DNA of 32,939 nucleotides from Saprospiraceae bacterium (GCA_028284395.1 JANQRV010000089.1:1-32939); one strand, 5' to 3'. Positions 23,527 to 31,319 are shown, counted from the first letter of the stretch. Notes: generated from the letters alone by a model not told the origin. Numbers and translations are program-made.

Positions 23527-26163
23527 TCACTCATGTCGAAGGGAAACAATCGGATTCCGAACCGCTGATTTCAACACATGATAGCTGACCGCCAACAGGG
23601 CGATACCTGCCGCCAATGCTGTTGAAGCGAAGATGTATTTCACGCCGAAATGAATGCTGTAAGCAAAATTCTCCAGCCAGTTATTGCTGACGATCCAAGC
23701 GAGGGGTAGGGCAATGACCACGGCAATCAGTACCAGTAGCATTACTTCCCGAATGAGGATGCCCAGAATATTGGCGATGGAGGCGCCAAATACCTTACGA
23801 ATACCGATTTCTTTGGTGCGTTTATCCGACGTATAAGCCGATAGTCCGAATAGCCCGAGGCAAGTAATGAAAATGGCCAACAAAGTGAACCACCGGATGA
23901 TTTGAGCGGTACTGGCCTCGGCAGCGTGTAAGGAGGCAAAACTCTGATCGAAAAAAGTGTAGCGGAATGGATGATCCGGCTCAAAATCCGGCCATTTGGA
24001 TTCGATCAGTGCCAGCGTTTCGTTGATTCGATTTGCATCCAATTTGATGTTGAATTGAGAAAACCAGCCGTCTTCTATGAAGAAGTAGAGGGGAGTAATT
24101 GGTTCGTGCAGAGAATGGAAGTGGAAGTCTTTCACAATCCCAATGATGGGAGCGGGTTCTCTCTGCACGGCCGGCATTGACAATTGTTGTCCGAGCGGGT
24201 TGTCCCATCCCAGTTGGGCGGCCGCCGTTTCGTTGATTAAGTATGCATTGCTATCCGTGGGCATGGATTCGGAAAAGTTCCTACCCTCTACGATTTCCAT
24301 TCCATAGGTGGCGAGAAAATCTTCATCTACCACCAGGCAACGCATAGCAGGCTGTTCCTCGGGAGAGAGACCCACTGCCCGGTAAGGAACGCCATAGTCG
24401 CTGCCGCCAGGCCGGTTGGCCGACACGGAAACCTGGCTTACACCGGGAATTTTGAGCAATTCCTCTTTTATTAAGCGCGACCGCTGAATGGATTGAGGAG
24501 TGCTCATCGGCACATTAATGATCTGATCTTTGTTGAAACCGAGGTTTTTGTTCTGAATGAAATTGAGTTGACCAGACACGACCAGAGCTGCTACGATCAG
24601 GAAGGTGGCAATGGCAAACTGGAAAACGACGAGAGACTTTCGCAAAAGAGCTCTTCGACCAAGTCCGGCAAAACCTCGAAGGAAGGCGTTGCCTCCGTCA
24701 CTTTTCAGGATGTTGACTGCCTTGAAGGAAGAAAGAACGTAAGCGGGATAACTGCCAGAAATGATGCCGCTGGCCAGCGCTAATCCGGCCAAAGACAGGA
24801 AAATGGGTAGATTACTCCATGTGGCCAGTTCCAAATTTTTGCCAACCATAAGATTCAGAGCGGGTAGTAGTAGACTGGCTAGTAAGATGGCGATAATAGC
24901 AGATGCCGTGGTTACCAAGAGTGCTTCAACAATGAATTGATTTACTATGGATCGTTTATTGGCGCCGACTATTTTGCGAACACCGACTTCTTTGGCCCGA
25001 TGGGTGGCCCGGGCCGTAAACAAGTTGACAAAATTAGTTAAAGCGATTAAGAGTGTCAACAAAGCTACTATTCCGAAGATATAGATGTAACTGCGATCGG
25101 AATTGGTACTCATTTCGCGGTGCAACTTAGATTGAAGATGGATTTCGGTGATGGGTTGAAGCAGTGGGCTCCAGGCTTGCGCATTGTCTTCGGATAAATT
25201 CTTGTCGAGCATCACATCGGCTTTCTGAGTGACCATGTCAGGTTTGGCATCCGGTGCAAGCAGGACGTAGGTATAGTACTGTAACCAGGTCGTCCATTGG
25301 TCGTTTTGTGGTGGCGGCGTATAACTGTGCAGGGGTACCAGAAAGCGAAAGGTAAAATGCGAGTTGTCAGGAATGTCTTCGAGGACGCCACTGACCGTCA
25401 ACTGGGTATTATTGTCAAAGGTCATACTCTCGCCGACTGGATTTTGATTGGGGAAGTATTTCTCAGCGAGTTCTCTGGTTAGTACAATGTTGTCGGGAGC
25501 TGAAAGCGCTGTCCTCGGGTCACCGTGAATCATGGGCCAGCTGAAGATATCGAAAACGGTGGAGTCGGCAAATAATCCGCCTCTTTCGTAGTACCGCCGA
25601 TCGCCTTTCGAAACCAGGGCCTGTCCATAGAAGAGGAATCGACAAGCGTTTTCGATTTCCGGAATGGTCCGGTGGGCTTCCGGTCCCCAAAGTTCTCCTA
25701 CTTTTGCAATGCCGTTTTCGAAAGAGGCACCATTGATTTCTGCCGCCATTCGGTAAATTCGGTCCTTATTTTTATGGTAGTGGTCAAAGCTTAGTTCGTC
25801 TTGAACAAACAAACCAATCAGCAGACAGCAGGTAAAACCCAGGGTTAAACCGATCGTATTAATGAGGGTATAGCCAATGTTTTTTAAAAGGCTACGGCAG
25901 GAAATGATGAAGTGGTTGAAAAACATGTCGGGTGAAATTAAGGGTGAATAATCGGTGGATTTATTCCGGAATAAACTTCGATAGCGGAGCAAGCCAAGAG
26001 CGTTCCAGAAGAGACTCCATTTGGCTTTTCTCCATCCTTTCTCTTTTCCATTGCGGTGATACTGTTCTAATAAGTCGCCGTAAATCCCGTCCATCAGGTA
26101 GGGATCGAGCCATCTGCTCAGGAATTTCTCCATCCGGCGGGGGAGTCGATTGTTGTCGGGCAT
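23527..26163 (-). CDS. FtsX/MacB-type ABC permease with N-terminal permease prefix domain
   Basis: 878 aa. Residues 1-80 (LPRRMEKFLSRWLDPYLMDGIYGDLLEQYHRN) form the permease prefix domain 2 found next to PadR regulators. Then come two MacB-periplasmic plus FtsX halves: helix at about 97-120 (NIGYTLINTIGLTLGFTCCLLIGLFV), periplasmic region, three helices near 390-480 (VALLTLLIALTNFVNLFTARATHRAKEVGVRKIVGA), a second helix with VVFQFAIATFLIVAALVVSGQL, and the C-terminal set from WFTLLAIFITCLGLFGLSAYTSDKRTKEIGIRKVFGAS. It should act as a mechanotransmission or export permease. No ATPase gene is adjacent. The ATG at 26163 is used (20-bp gap after padR); the ORF extends to 26217, which would overlap padR. 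Confidence 0.9.
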   Translation of the reverse strand: MPDNNRLPRRMEKFLSRWLDPYLMDGIYGDLLEQYHRNGKEKGWRKAKWSLFWNALGLLRYRSLFRNKSTDYSPLISPDMFFNHFIISCRSLLKNIGYTLINTIGLTLGFTCCLLIGLFVQDELSFDHYHKNKDRIYRMAAEINGASFENGIAKVGELWGPEAHRTIPEIENACRFLFYGQALVSKGDRRYYERGGLFADSTVFDIFSWPMIHGDPRTALSAPDNIVLTRELAEKYFPNQNPVGESMTFDNNTQLTVSGVLEDIPDNSHFTFRFLVPLHSYTPPPQNDQWTTWLQYYTYVLLAPDAKPDMVTQKADVMLDKNLSEDNAQAWSPLLQPITEIHLQSKLHREMSTNSDRSYIYIFGIVALLTLLIALTNFVNLFTARATHRAKEVGVRKIVGANKRSIVNQFIVEALLVTTASAIIAILLASLLLPALNLMVGKNLELATWSNLPIFLSLAGLALASGIISGSYPAYVLSSFKAVNILKSDGGNAFLRGFAGLGRRALLRKSLVVFQFAIATFLIVAALVVSGQLNFIQNKNLGFNKDQIINVPMSTPQSIQRSRLIKEELLKIPGVSQVSVSANRPGGSDYGVPYRAVGLSPEEQPAMRCLVVDEDFLATYGMEIVEGRNFSESMPTDSNAYLINETAAAQLGWDNPLGQQLSMPAVQREPAPIIGIVKDFHFHSLHEPITPLYFFIEDGWFSQFNIKLDANRINETLALIESKWPDFEPDHPFRYTFFDQSFASLHAAEASTAQIIRWFTLLAIFITCLGLFGLSAYTSDKRTKEIGIRKVFGASIANILGILIREVMLLVLIAVVIALPLAWIVSNNWLENFAYSIHFGVKYIFASTALAAGIALLAVSYHVLKSAVRNPIVSLRHE

Positions 26164-26183
26164 AGTCGGTTGATTAGTCTTTC

Positions 26184-26513
26184 TTATGTAAAAGCCAGAT
26201 CGGAAATGGTGTCCCAAAGTCCGTTGCGCATGTCGCGGACTTGGATCAGGGCCTCTTCCCCGGATCTGGTTACTTTAAAGAGCAATTTGGGCCTTCCTCC
26301 ACGCTCCGTAATGGAACTGTTGTCGTATTTTGAGTCGAGGAATCCCTTGTTTTTCAACCGGTGTAAGGTGGCGTGTACAGTACTGATGCTGACTTTCCTA
26401 TTCGCCCTTTTCTGAATTTCTGTTTGGATGCTCAGACCGTAGGCATGGTCGTATAGATTGGCGACAATGAGTAAGACCAGTTCTTCAAATTCGCCTAGAT
26501 TTGTACCTTTCAT
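26184..26513 (-). CDS. PadR-family transcriptional regulator
   Basis: 109-aa winged-helix protein: FEELVLLIVANLYDHAYGLSIQTEIQKRANRKVSISTVHATLHRLKNKGFLDSKYDNS...GRPKLLFKVTRSGEEAL. The TVHATLHRL segment is the recognition helix and RGGRPKLLFKVT the wing. It likely represses the permease gene that follows 20 bp downstream and itself, acting through the inverted repeat just upstream. The effector is unknown. This PadR plus prefix-FtsX arrangement is frequent in Cytophagia and Saprospiria. Confidence 0.92.
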   Translation of the reverse strand: MKGTNLGEFEELVLLIVANLYDHAYGLSIQTEIQKRANRKVSISTVHATLHRLKNKGFLDSKYDNSSITERGGRPKLLFKVTRSGEEALIQVRDMRNGLWDTISDLAFT

Positions 26514-26528
26514 GTTGTGAAGATAGGA

Positions 26529-26570
26529 AAAAAATAGGTATTTTCTATTTTGTCGAAAAACCTATTTTTT
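26529..26570. promoter_or_regulatory. PadR operator candidate
   Basis: Perfect inverted repeat AAAAAATAGGT (26529-26539) and ACCTATTTTTT (26560-26570) with a 20-bp centre, 16 bp upstream of the padR start. An extra half-site, ATAGG, occurs at 26523-26527, so the padR/VOC intergenic region has several AT-rich ATAGG motifs, as expected for a PadR site. Confidence 0.5.
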
Positions 26571-26583
26571 ATTCGTTTGAATG

Positions 26584-26655
26584 GTTCCGGGTTCGAAATG
26601 TTCCGGGTTCGAGTTGTTGCTGTACCTTTCGAACAACTCGAACAATTCGAACAAA
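26584..26655. repeat. Direct and inverted short repeats upstream of the VOC gene
   Basis: gttccgggttcga is repeated at 26584-26596 and 26600-26612. A perfect 12-bp inverted repeat GTTCGAGTTGTT (26607-26618) and AACAACTCGAAC (26632-26643) follows, with a 13-base loop. Three tcgaacaa words (26629-26653) then lead up to the start codon. No known element is recognised. Confidence 0.65.
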
Positions 26656-26663
26656 AAAGAGAT

Positions 26664-27023
26664 ATGAAAATAAAACAACTAACCCCCTCCATCAAAACAG
26701 AAGACCTAAACTCGACCATCCAATTCTACACCCAAGTTCTGGGCTTTGAATTAAAGTGGGAGATGCCTTTTGAAGGGCAGCGGGTCGGTTGGTTGGAACG
26801 GGGAATGGCCAGTCTGATGTTTTTTGAAGAGCATGGTGTGCAGCCTGCTCCGGGCTTTACGGGTACTTTGTATTTTACGGTAGATGAGGTGTCCTCCTTC
26901 TATGAGGAGATTCGGGATCGGGTGGAAGTAGTTTGGGGGTTAGAAGAAATGAGTTATGGGACATTGGAATTTGGCATCAAGGATAACAATGGGTTTTATC
27001 TGGCGTTTGCTCAAAATTTGTGA
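26664..27023 (+). CDS. VOC-family (glyoxalase/bleomycin resistance-like) protein
   Basis: 119 aa. It opens MKIKQLTPSIKTEDLNSTIQFYTQVLGFELKWEMP and contains ASLMFFEE, TLYFTVDEVSSFYEEIRD and the end pattern YGTLEFGIKDNNGFYLAFAQ: the paired beta-alpha-beta-beta-beta units of the vicinal oxygen chelate fold. The metal ligands of true glyoxalase I (His/Glu) are not all evident, so the enzyme activity is unclear. The start at 26664 is chosen over an in-frame ATG at 26550, since the extra 38 residues come from the repeat-rich leader. The last 47 bp overlap the end of the HTTM gene on the other strand. Confidence 0.85.
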   Translation: MKIKQLTPSIKTEDLNSTIQFYTQVLGFELKWEMPFEGQRVGWLERGMASLMFFEEHGVQPAPGFTGTLYFTVDEVSSFYEEIRDRVEVVWGLEEMSYGTLEFGIKDNNGFYLAFAQNL

Positions 27024-27942
27024 ATGCGTTTTTGGCTTTCGTCCACAAAGCCTGCACATAATTTCCTCCAAAGGCGGAAAGGTTCAGGAAAATCATGATG
27101 GCGGCGAACTGTGTCAGTCCCATGAAGACAGCAATTCCCAGGTGCATGCCGATGATGGCCGCCAGCCAGAACGGCCTTGTTTTGCGGAAGAACATAAATA
27201 GGGGGTAACCGAATTCCAGTAGCAGGACAGACCAACCGAGGAGTATCGAGATCCAGGGGTAGCTTGCGAGCCAACTCATGTCGATGTTGTAAAAACCGGG
27301 TACGGAAACCGCACGCCAAATGGCCAAACCATTCCACCAGTGGGTGCCTAGCATTTTGCTGAAGCCGCCGAAGAGATAGACAAAACAGAGATGAATCTGG
27401 AGCAGTCGCATGAAAAAAGTAGCCATTTCAGATTGTGGCCTGGTTTTTCGTTTGCGTAGTAGGTTGTCGATCGACCAGCTTTTACCCATGGGCATAATGG
27501 CGCAATAAAAGAGACAACTGGAGGTGAAATAATCCGCTCCGTACATAAAGACTTTGCCGGAACCGAAGAACATCAGGTGAATGAAGAGGGCTAGAACTGC
27601 TGAAAGCCGGGTCCCCAGTCCAATGGCCAATGCGGCTAAGACAAACAGATAGAAGTAAAAGAGGGCATAGATCGTGGTCACTTCGCCGATTCCGATGGAG
27701 GCGGTGGCATCGGTCAACCAACTGATGCGAGGCATGAAATCTGCCAGCATGATCTCTACCACTTCTCCGCGATTGAAGCCGTAGGCACCAAAAATATTTA
27801 ATAGATCTGGGTAGATGGTGATGAACTGATAACCACAATAAATGGCAACAAAAATTCGAAAGCAAGAGAGGATATTGTTATTGGAAGGCTTAAAAAAGAA
27901 CCGATCGAGGGAGGAAAGACTGTGCTGGATGATGGTTTTCAC
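26977..27942 (-). CDS. HTTM-domain membrane protein, possibly SdpB-like
   Basis: 321 aa with several hydrophobic helices (about 24-46, 88-112, 117-138, 140-150, 178-200, 228-250, 258-290). The features SCFRIFVAIYCGYQFITIYPDL, HLCFVYLFGGFSKMLGTHWWNGLAIWRAV and GYPLFMFFRKTRPFWLAAIIGMHLGIAVFMGLTQFAAIM are those of HTTM (vitamin K-dependent carboxylase-like transmembrane) proteins. This group includes SdpB, needed to mature the Bacillus SDP toxin. The gene lies 29 bp downstream of a small membrane-anchored protein and its 3' end overlaps the VOC gene by 47 bp. A role in modifying or exporting a secreted partner is plausible but not shown. Confidence 0.82.
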   Translation of the reverse strand: MKTIIQHSLSSLDRFFFKPSNNNILSCFRIFVAIYCGYQFITIYPDLLNIFGAYGFNRGEVVEIMLADFMPRISWLTDATASIGIGEVTTIYALFYFYLFVLAALAIGLGTRLSAVLALFIHLMFFGSGKVFMYGADYFTSSCLFYCAIMPMGKSWSIDNLLRKRKTRPQSEMATFFMRLLQIHLCFVYLFGGFSKMLGTHWWNGLAIWRAVSVPGFYNIDMSWLASYPWISILLGWSVLLLEFGYPLFMFFRKTRPFWLAAIIGMHLGIAVFMGLTQFAAIMIFLNLSAFGGNYVQALWTKAKNAFTNFEQTPDKTHCYP

Positions 27943-27971
27943 GAGAAAGGAATTAGCGGTTTAAAAAAAGA

Positions 27972-28532
27972 TTATTGCTCAAGCTTAAATTCGTAGACGC
28001 CGTTTTCGAGGAAGGTGGATCTTTTTCCATTGCGATAAGCTTCCATAGAAGGCATCCGATGGGCGCCGATCACTACTGCAGCTTTGTTGTAGCCGGGATT
28101 CATTTCCAACATTCTCATGGCCCAACCGTAGGCCAGTAATTCCCTGAAGTCTTCAAAAGCCGAAAAGAAGTTGTAGTTGCCATGCAGGCGTGCTAAACCT
28201 TCCGTACTATTGAGCATGGGGAGCATGACCGTGCTTTCGCCAGCTTCATTGGTCAGTTCAAAGATGACGGCCATGGCGGAGGGTACGTTGGGAGCGAAAA
28301 GGCTGTATCCGGTATTGATTCCGGCAAAGTGCGCATAGGGTCGGACGAGGGCAGGCACATTGCGGGGTATGGCCGGTTGAATGGCCGTGAAAACTCGTTG
28401 GCCATTGGGCGAAAGCTCTTCAAAAACATGTTCTTTCTCATAGCTCTTGATCCCCAGTAAATTGTAATTGAGTATGATGAAGCAATGCAGGAGTAGGAAC
28501 CCCAGACACGCCAATTTTTTGTAAGGACTCAT
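27972..28532 (-). CDS. Membrane-anchored partner of the HTTM protein (SdpA/DUF5819-like, tentative)
   Basis: 186 aa. One N-terminal hydrophobic segment (about 7-24, LACLGFLLLHCFIILNYNLL) anchors a soluble domain outside. A YSLFAPN phrase lies at 76-82, resembling the W-x-LFAPNP signature of small proteins that accompany HTTM genes. The remainder (EAGESTVMLPMLNSTEGLARLHGNYNFFSAFEDFRELLAYGWAMRML) is unrecognised. It is encoded just before the HTTM gene and must be co-transcribed with it (29-bp gap). The pairing is the best clue to function; the family name is uncertain. Confidence 0.7.
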   Translation of the reverse strand: MSPYKKLACLGFLLLHCFIILNYNLLGIKSYEKEHVFEELSPNGQRVFTAIQPAIPRNVPALVRPYAHFAGINTGYSLFAPNVPSAMAVIFELTNEAGESTVMLPMLNSTEGLARLHGNYNFFSAFEDFRELLAYGWAMRMLEMNPGYNKAAVVIGAHRMPSMEAYRNGKRSTFLENGVYEFKLEQ

Positions 28533-28584
28533 CTTGAAAGGGTTGATACCAGCTGGAAAGTCTGGAAGAATGAAAAATGGGGTA

Positions 28585-28609
28585 GGGGAGAGCGCTAAAG
28601 GCTCTCCTC
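28585..28609. terminator. Hairpin after the small secreted-protein gene
   Basis: GGAGAGC (28587-28593), loop of seven bases, GCTCTCC (28601-28607): perfect 7-bp stem, extendable with one G-T pair. It lies within the 100-bp gap between the secreted protein gene and the HTTM partner gene on the minus strand, 26 bp after the former's stop. It could terminate or attenuate transcription into the HTTM operon; the T-rich stretch (ATTTTTC) comes some ten bases later. Confidence 0.45.
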
Positions 28610-28632
28610 CTAATTTCGCTAAAGTCTTATGG

Positions 28633-29055
28633 TTATCGCATATATTTGGAAACCAGACTATTGATCTGTTCCCTGGTTCTACCGTTGAGTTTGGCGGGAT
28701 CTACGGTGGTGTTTACATAGTCGCACTCATTGGAAGTACTCTTGGTAGTACAAGTGCTGGTAGCGGCCAAAGTAATCCCGGATTCCTTGGCGGATCTGCT
28801 GACAATAGAAGAGGATAAGCGACCATAATTTTTTGTTCCGCGAGAGCCACTCACTGAAAGTTTATAGGAGCTGGAGCTGCTCTTTAGCATACTGAACAAA
28901 GCTTTTTGATCGGAACTGGACATCTTTAGATTATTGAAAATAATGAAGCCAGACTTTGACTTGACCACTTTCCCCTGAGCATGAGCATTGTTACTGATCA
29001 ACAAAGCTCCAAATAGCATCATGAAAAAGGCGAAAGTTCCAATTGATCTTTTCAT
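28633..29055 (-). CDS. Small secreted protein with two cysteines, unknown function
   Basis: 140 aa. A signal peptide (1-27, ending NNAHAQ) is followed by a serine-rich, basic mature protein with SGFIIFNNLKMSSSDQKALFSMLKSSSSSYKLSVSGSRG and a pair of cysteines at C102 and C111 (STCTTKSTSNECDY) that could form one disulfide. The C-terminal helix REQINSLVSKYMR is basic. I do not recognise a family. Position upstream of the partner and HTTM genes suggests it may be the substrate of that pair, as SdpC is of SdpA/SdpB, but the mature part is not hydrophobic like SDP. Poor terminator-like hairpins lie on both sides. Confidence 0.7.
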   Translation of the reverse strand: MKRSIGTFAFFMMLFGALLISNNAHAQGKVVKSKSGFIIFNNLKMSSSDQKALFSMLKSSSSSYKLSVSGSRGTKNYGRLSSSIVSRSAKESGITLAATSTCTTKSTSNECDYVNTTVDPAKLNGRTREQINSLVSKYMR

Positions 29056-29206
29056 AAATTAAGGATTGATAATGGTTTAATAAAATAAGGTATTGCATTA
29101 CTGACCCACGAACAGCGGAGTTACTGCATAAATGGGTTATAAGTTGGGAGCTTGTTGTTGCTTACGGGTTGCAATACAAAGGTGAGACATTAAATGATCC
29201 CATAAA

Positions 29207-29222
29207 TCACCCCAAAGGGTGA
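29207..29222. terminator. Hairpin downstream of trxA
   Basis: TCACCC (29207-29212), loop CAAA, GGGTGA (29217-29222): perfect 6-bp stem 45 bp past the trxA stop on the minus strand, with a TTTA stretch immediately after it in that direction. A modest intrinsic terminator candidate. The rest of the 211-bp gap 29056-29266 has no ORF. Confidence 0.4.
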
Positions 29223-29266
29223 GATTTCAACTTTTTTGAAAAAAACCGGAACCAGCCGACGGAAAT

Positions 29267-29578
29267 CTAGGCAGGCACTTCTCGGTTGATGACTTCCAGC
29301 AACTGAGCTTTACTGAGGACGCCAGCCTGCCGCCACTTTATTTCGCCATTTTTAAATAGGATGAAAGTAGGTACCCCCATCACCTTATACTTTAGAGCCG
29401 CATCGAGGTTTTTATCTACATCTACCTTGATGATTTTGACGCGGTCCGCCACTTCTTTAGAAACTTCCTTTAGCGTTGGCATCATCATTTTACAGGGACC
29501 ACACCATTCGGCGTAGAAATCTACCAGGAGTGGTTGGTCGTTGGCAAGTAGTTCTTTAAATGTAGTTTTTTCTTCCAT
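29267..29578 (-). CDS. trxA: Thioredoxin
   Basis: 103 aa, classic cytosolic thioredoxin. VDFYAEWCGPCKMMMPTLKEVSKE contains the active site WCGPC (29-33 region), followed by VKIIKVDVDKNLDAALKYKVMGVPTFILFKNGE with the cis-proline (VPT). It reduces protein disulfides using thioredoxin reductase. It follows bshC after only 18 bp, so the two are probably one transcript, linking thioredoxin to bacillithiol production. Confidence 0.96.
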   Translation of the reverse strand: MEEKTTFKELLANDQPLLVDFYAEWCGPCKMMMPTLKEVSKEVADRVKIIKVDVDKNLDAALKYKVMGVPTFILFKNGEIKWRQAGVLSKAQLLEVINREVPA

Positions 29579-29596
29579 GTTATTTTGTTTGAATGT

Positions 29597-31192
29597 TTAG
29601 CCCTTTTCCCTAATAACAACCATCCCCTCCTCCAAAGGGTTGAGATGATCAATCAAAATGTCGAAGAAGCGACGGCCGTACTTGATGTAGAACGGTAGAA
29701 AGTTGTCGTGTCTCTCCTGGAGGCCGTTGTTGGGGAAGAGTTTCTCCTTGGTGGAACGGATCTGATTGATACTCGTCTCGTGTTTTTGCTTTTCCGCACG
29801 CATAAGTCGCGTTTCAATTTGTTCGAGACTTTTCGACTGACGGGCATGCTCGCCAGCCACTTTTTTGGCGAGGGTCGGGTCGATGTCGCTGGCCTTTTGA
29901 AGGACGCTGGAAAATAAATCATCTAGAGATTTTTTTTCCTCAGATAAAGTTATCTCGCTATTTGAATTTTGATTAACATACTGTTTGATAAGGTGTTCGG
30001 TCTCGGTGAAGAGATCATGGATGGTCAATCCTAATTTGAGGATTCGTTTGTCGATGCCTTTGTCGATCCAGACGGCGGAATTGCGTCGAATCAGCATGGG
30101 GAAATTTAGTTTGAAATGTTGAAACTGGGATTTTCTCTCCAACCAGTAGGCGATTTCTCCACCGCCGCCGATGTAGGCGAGATTGGGTAAAATCAATTCT
30201 TGGTAGAGGGGGCGCATAATGACGTTGGGGCTGAATCGCTCGGGGTGATTTTCGATTTCTTGCAGCATTTCTTCCTTGGAAAAGGAGAGGTCTCGATTCA
30301 GGACCTTGAAGATGCCGTTTTCTTGAACGATGCGTTCGCGGGTTTGCGGCATCAAATAAAACAGGTTGATGTCACGAGCATGGGCTTGACCGGAGAAGCC
30401 GGCATCGGTCAACTTTTGGGCGGTGTCATCGACGAGGGCTTTGGAAGGCTGGTCGATGATTTCTTGCCTGATGATGCTGGCAAAGCGTTTTTTTAGACGG
30501 GGATCGTTCATGCCGAGAACGACGAGACCGTACTCGCCGAATAGAGCACTGGTCAGGTGAATTGAGGCCCGGCCGTAGAGAGCGTTTTGGGTATAGGCAG
30601 CAGTGATGATTTCCAAGATTTCCTCAGCCAGGGGGCTGCTCCCCAATACTTCTTTTAATTCGTTTAAAACCGGCGTGACGCTTTCGGTAGACATCATTCC
30701 GACGGACCCACTTTCTTCATTTTGCCAAGTGATGGTCCGGTTGAACAAGCGGAAGTGGTTGATCTCATCGAAGTCGTGGTCTTCCCCGCCCGTGACAAAC
30801 ACGGGAATGAAGTTGTAGTCGGGGTAATTTTTCGTCAGAATACGGGAAAGGTGAATGGTAGAAGCGATTTTGTGCAGGTAGTATAGGGGGCCGGTGCAAA
30901 GACTGGGCTGATGAGCGGTGGTGATCGTAAAAGTATTGGGGAGCAGCAATTGTTCGACGTTCTTTTGTACGGCAGAGGGGTAGGGTAGCCCGTCGTATTG
31001 TTGACGCAAGACCTCGACCAATGTCTGCCGGTCGGTCTGCTCTTTGGATTTGTCTTCAATGACCTGGCCAAAGGCTTCTAACGTTGCTTCGTATTTGTAA
31101 AATGGCCGGAGTGCAGGATCTTTAGTTGCGTAAGCGACGTCCTTTTGGGAAAATTCGCGGACGTGCTGGAAGGGTATTCTTGTTATTTCCAT
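29597..31192 (-). CDS. bshC: Bacillithiol biosynthesis cysteine-adding enzyme
   Basis: 531 aa, the family's normal length. The start MEITRIPFQHVREFSQKDVAYATKDPALRPFYKYE is typical. A Rossmann-like core includes ITTAHQPSLCTGPLYYLHKIASTIHLSRIL, FIPVFVTGGEDHDFDEINHFRLFNRTITW and LILPNLAYIGGGGEIAYWLERKSQF; a coiled-coil region follows (LEQIETRLMRAEKQKHETSINQIRSTKEKLFP). BshC joins cysteine to glucosaminyl-malate to make bacillithiol, the phylum's low-molecular-weight thiol. An in-frame ATG at 31222 adds ten residues inside the leader hairpin and is unlikely. A good promoter and an 18-bp-arm hairpin lie upstream. The gene leads trxA. Confidence 0.95.
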   Translation of the reverse strand: MEITRIPFQHVREFSQKDVAYATKDPALRPFYKYEATLEAFGQVIEDKSKEQTDRQTLVEVLRQQYDGLPYPSAVQKNVEQLLLPNTFTITTAHQPSLCTGPLYYLHKIASTIHLSRILTKNYPDYNFIPVFVTGGEDHDFDEINHFRLFNRTITWQNEESGSVGMMSTESVTPVLNELKEVLGSSPLAEEILEIITAAYTQNALYGRASIHLTSALFGEYGLVVLGMNDPRLKKRFASIIRQEIIDQPSKALVDDTAQKLTDAGFSGQAHARDINLFYLMPQTRERIVQENGIFKVLNRDLSFSKEEMLQEIENHPERFSPNVIMRPLYQELILPNLAYIGGGGEIAYWLERKSQFQHFKLNFPMLIRRNSAVWIDKGIDKRILKLGLTIHDLFTETEHLIKQYVNQNSNSEITLSEEKKSLDDLFSSVLQKASDIDPTLAKKVAGEHARQSKSLEQIETRLMRAEKQKHETSINQIRSTKEKLFPNNGLQERHDNFLPFYIKYGRRFFDILIDHLNPLEEGMVVIREKG

Positions 31193-31216
31193 GAATTGTA
31201 TTAGTTTAGGACTTGA

Positions 31217-31271
31217 GAGCATGCTTAAATTTCACTCTCTGAATCGAAAAAAATGAAATTTAAACATGCTC
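31217..31271 (-). promoter_or_regulatory. Long hairpin in the bshC leader
   Basis: Arms at 31217-31234 and 31254-31271, 18 bp each with 17 Watson-Crick pairs and one mismatch, and a 19-base loop rich in A. The single mismatch is C opposite A on the plus strand but becomes a U-G wobble in the minus-strand RNA, so the bshC transcript can pair fully. It lies 25 nt before the bshC start and directly after the predicted promoter, so it is probably part of the 5' UTR. Confidence 0.65.
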
Positions 31272-31281
31272 CGAGAAAATA

Positions 31282-31314
31282 CAAACATATCACAATAAGT
31301 ATAGTTTCAACAAA
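31282..31314 (-). promoter_or_regulatory. Promoter of the bshC-trxA operon
   Basis: On the minus strand a TTTG (31314-31311) is followed 21 bp later by TATGTTTG (31289-31282). This is a full match to the Bacteroidota -33 TTTG and -7 TAnnTTTG elements. Transcription should begin near 31275, just ahead of the hairpin. Confidence 0.7.
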
Positions 31315-31319
31315 ATTGA

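Noticed and set aside
26584-26612. GGTTCGAA-like words that look like a tRNA T-arm
   Set aside because: The words occur as direct repeats without acceptor, D or anticodon stems around them; no tRNA fold can be drawn.
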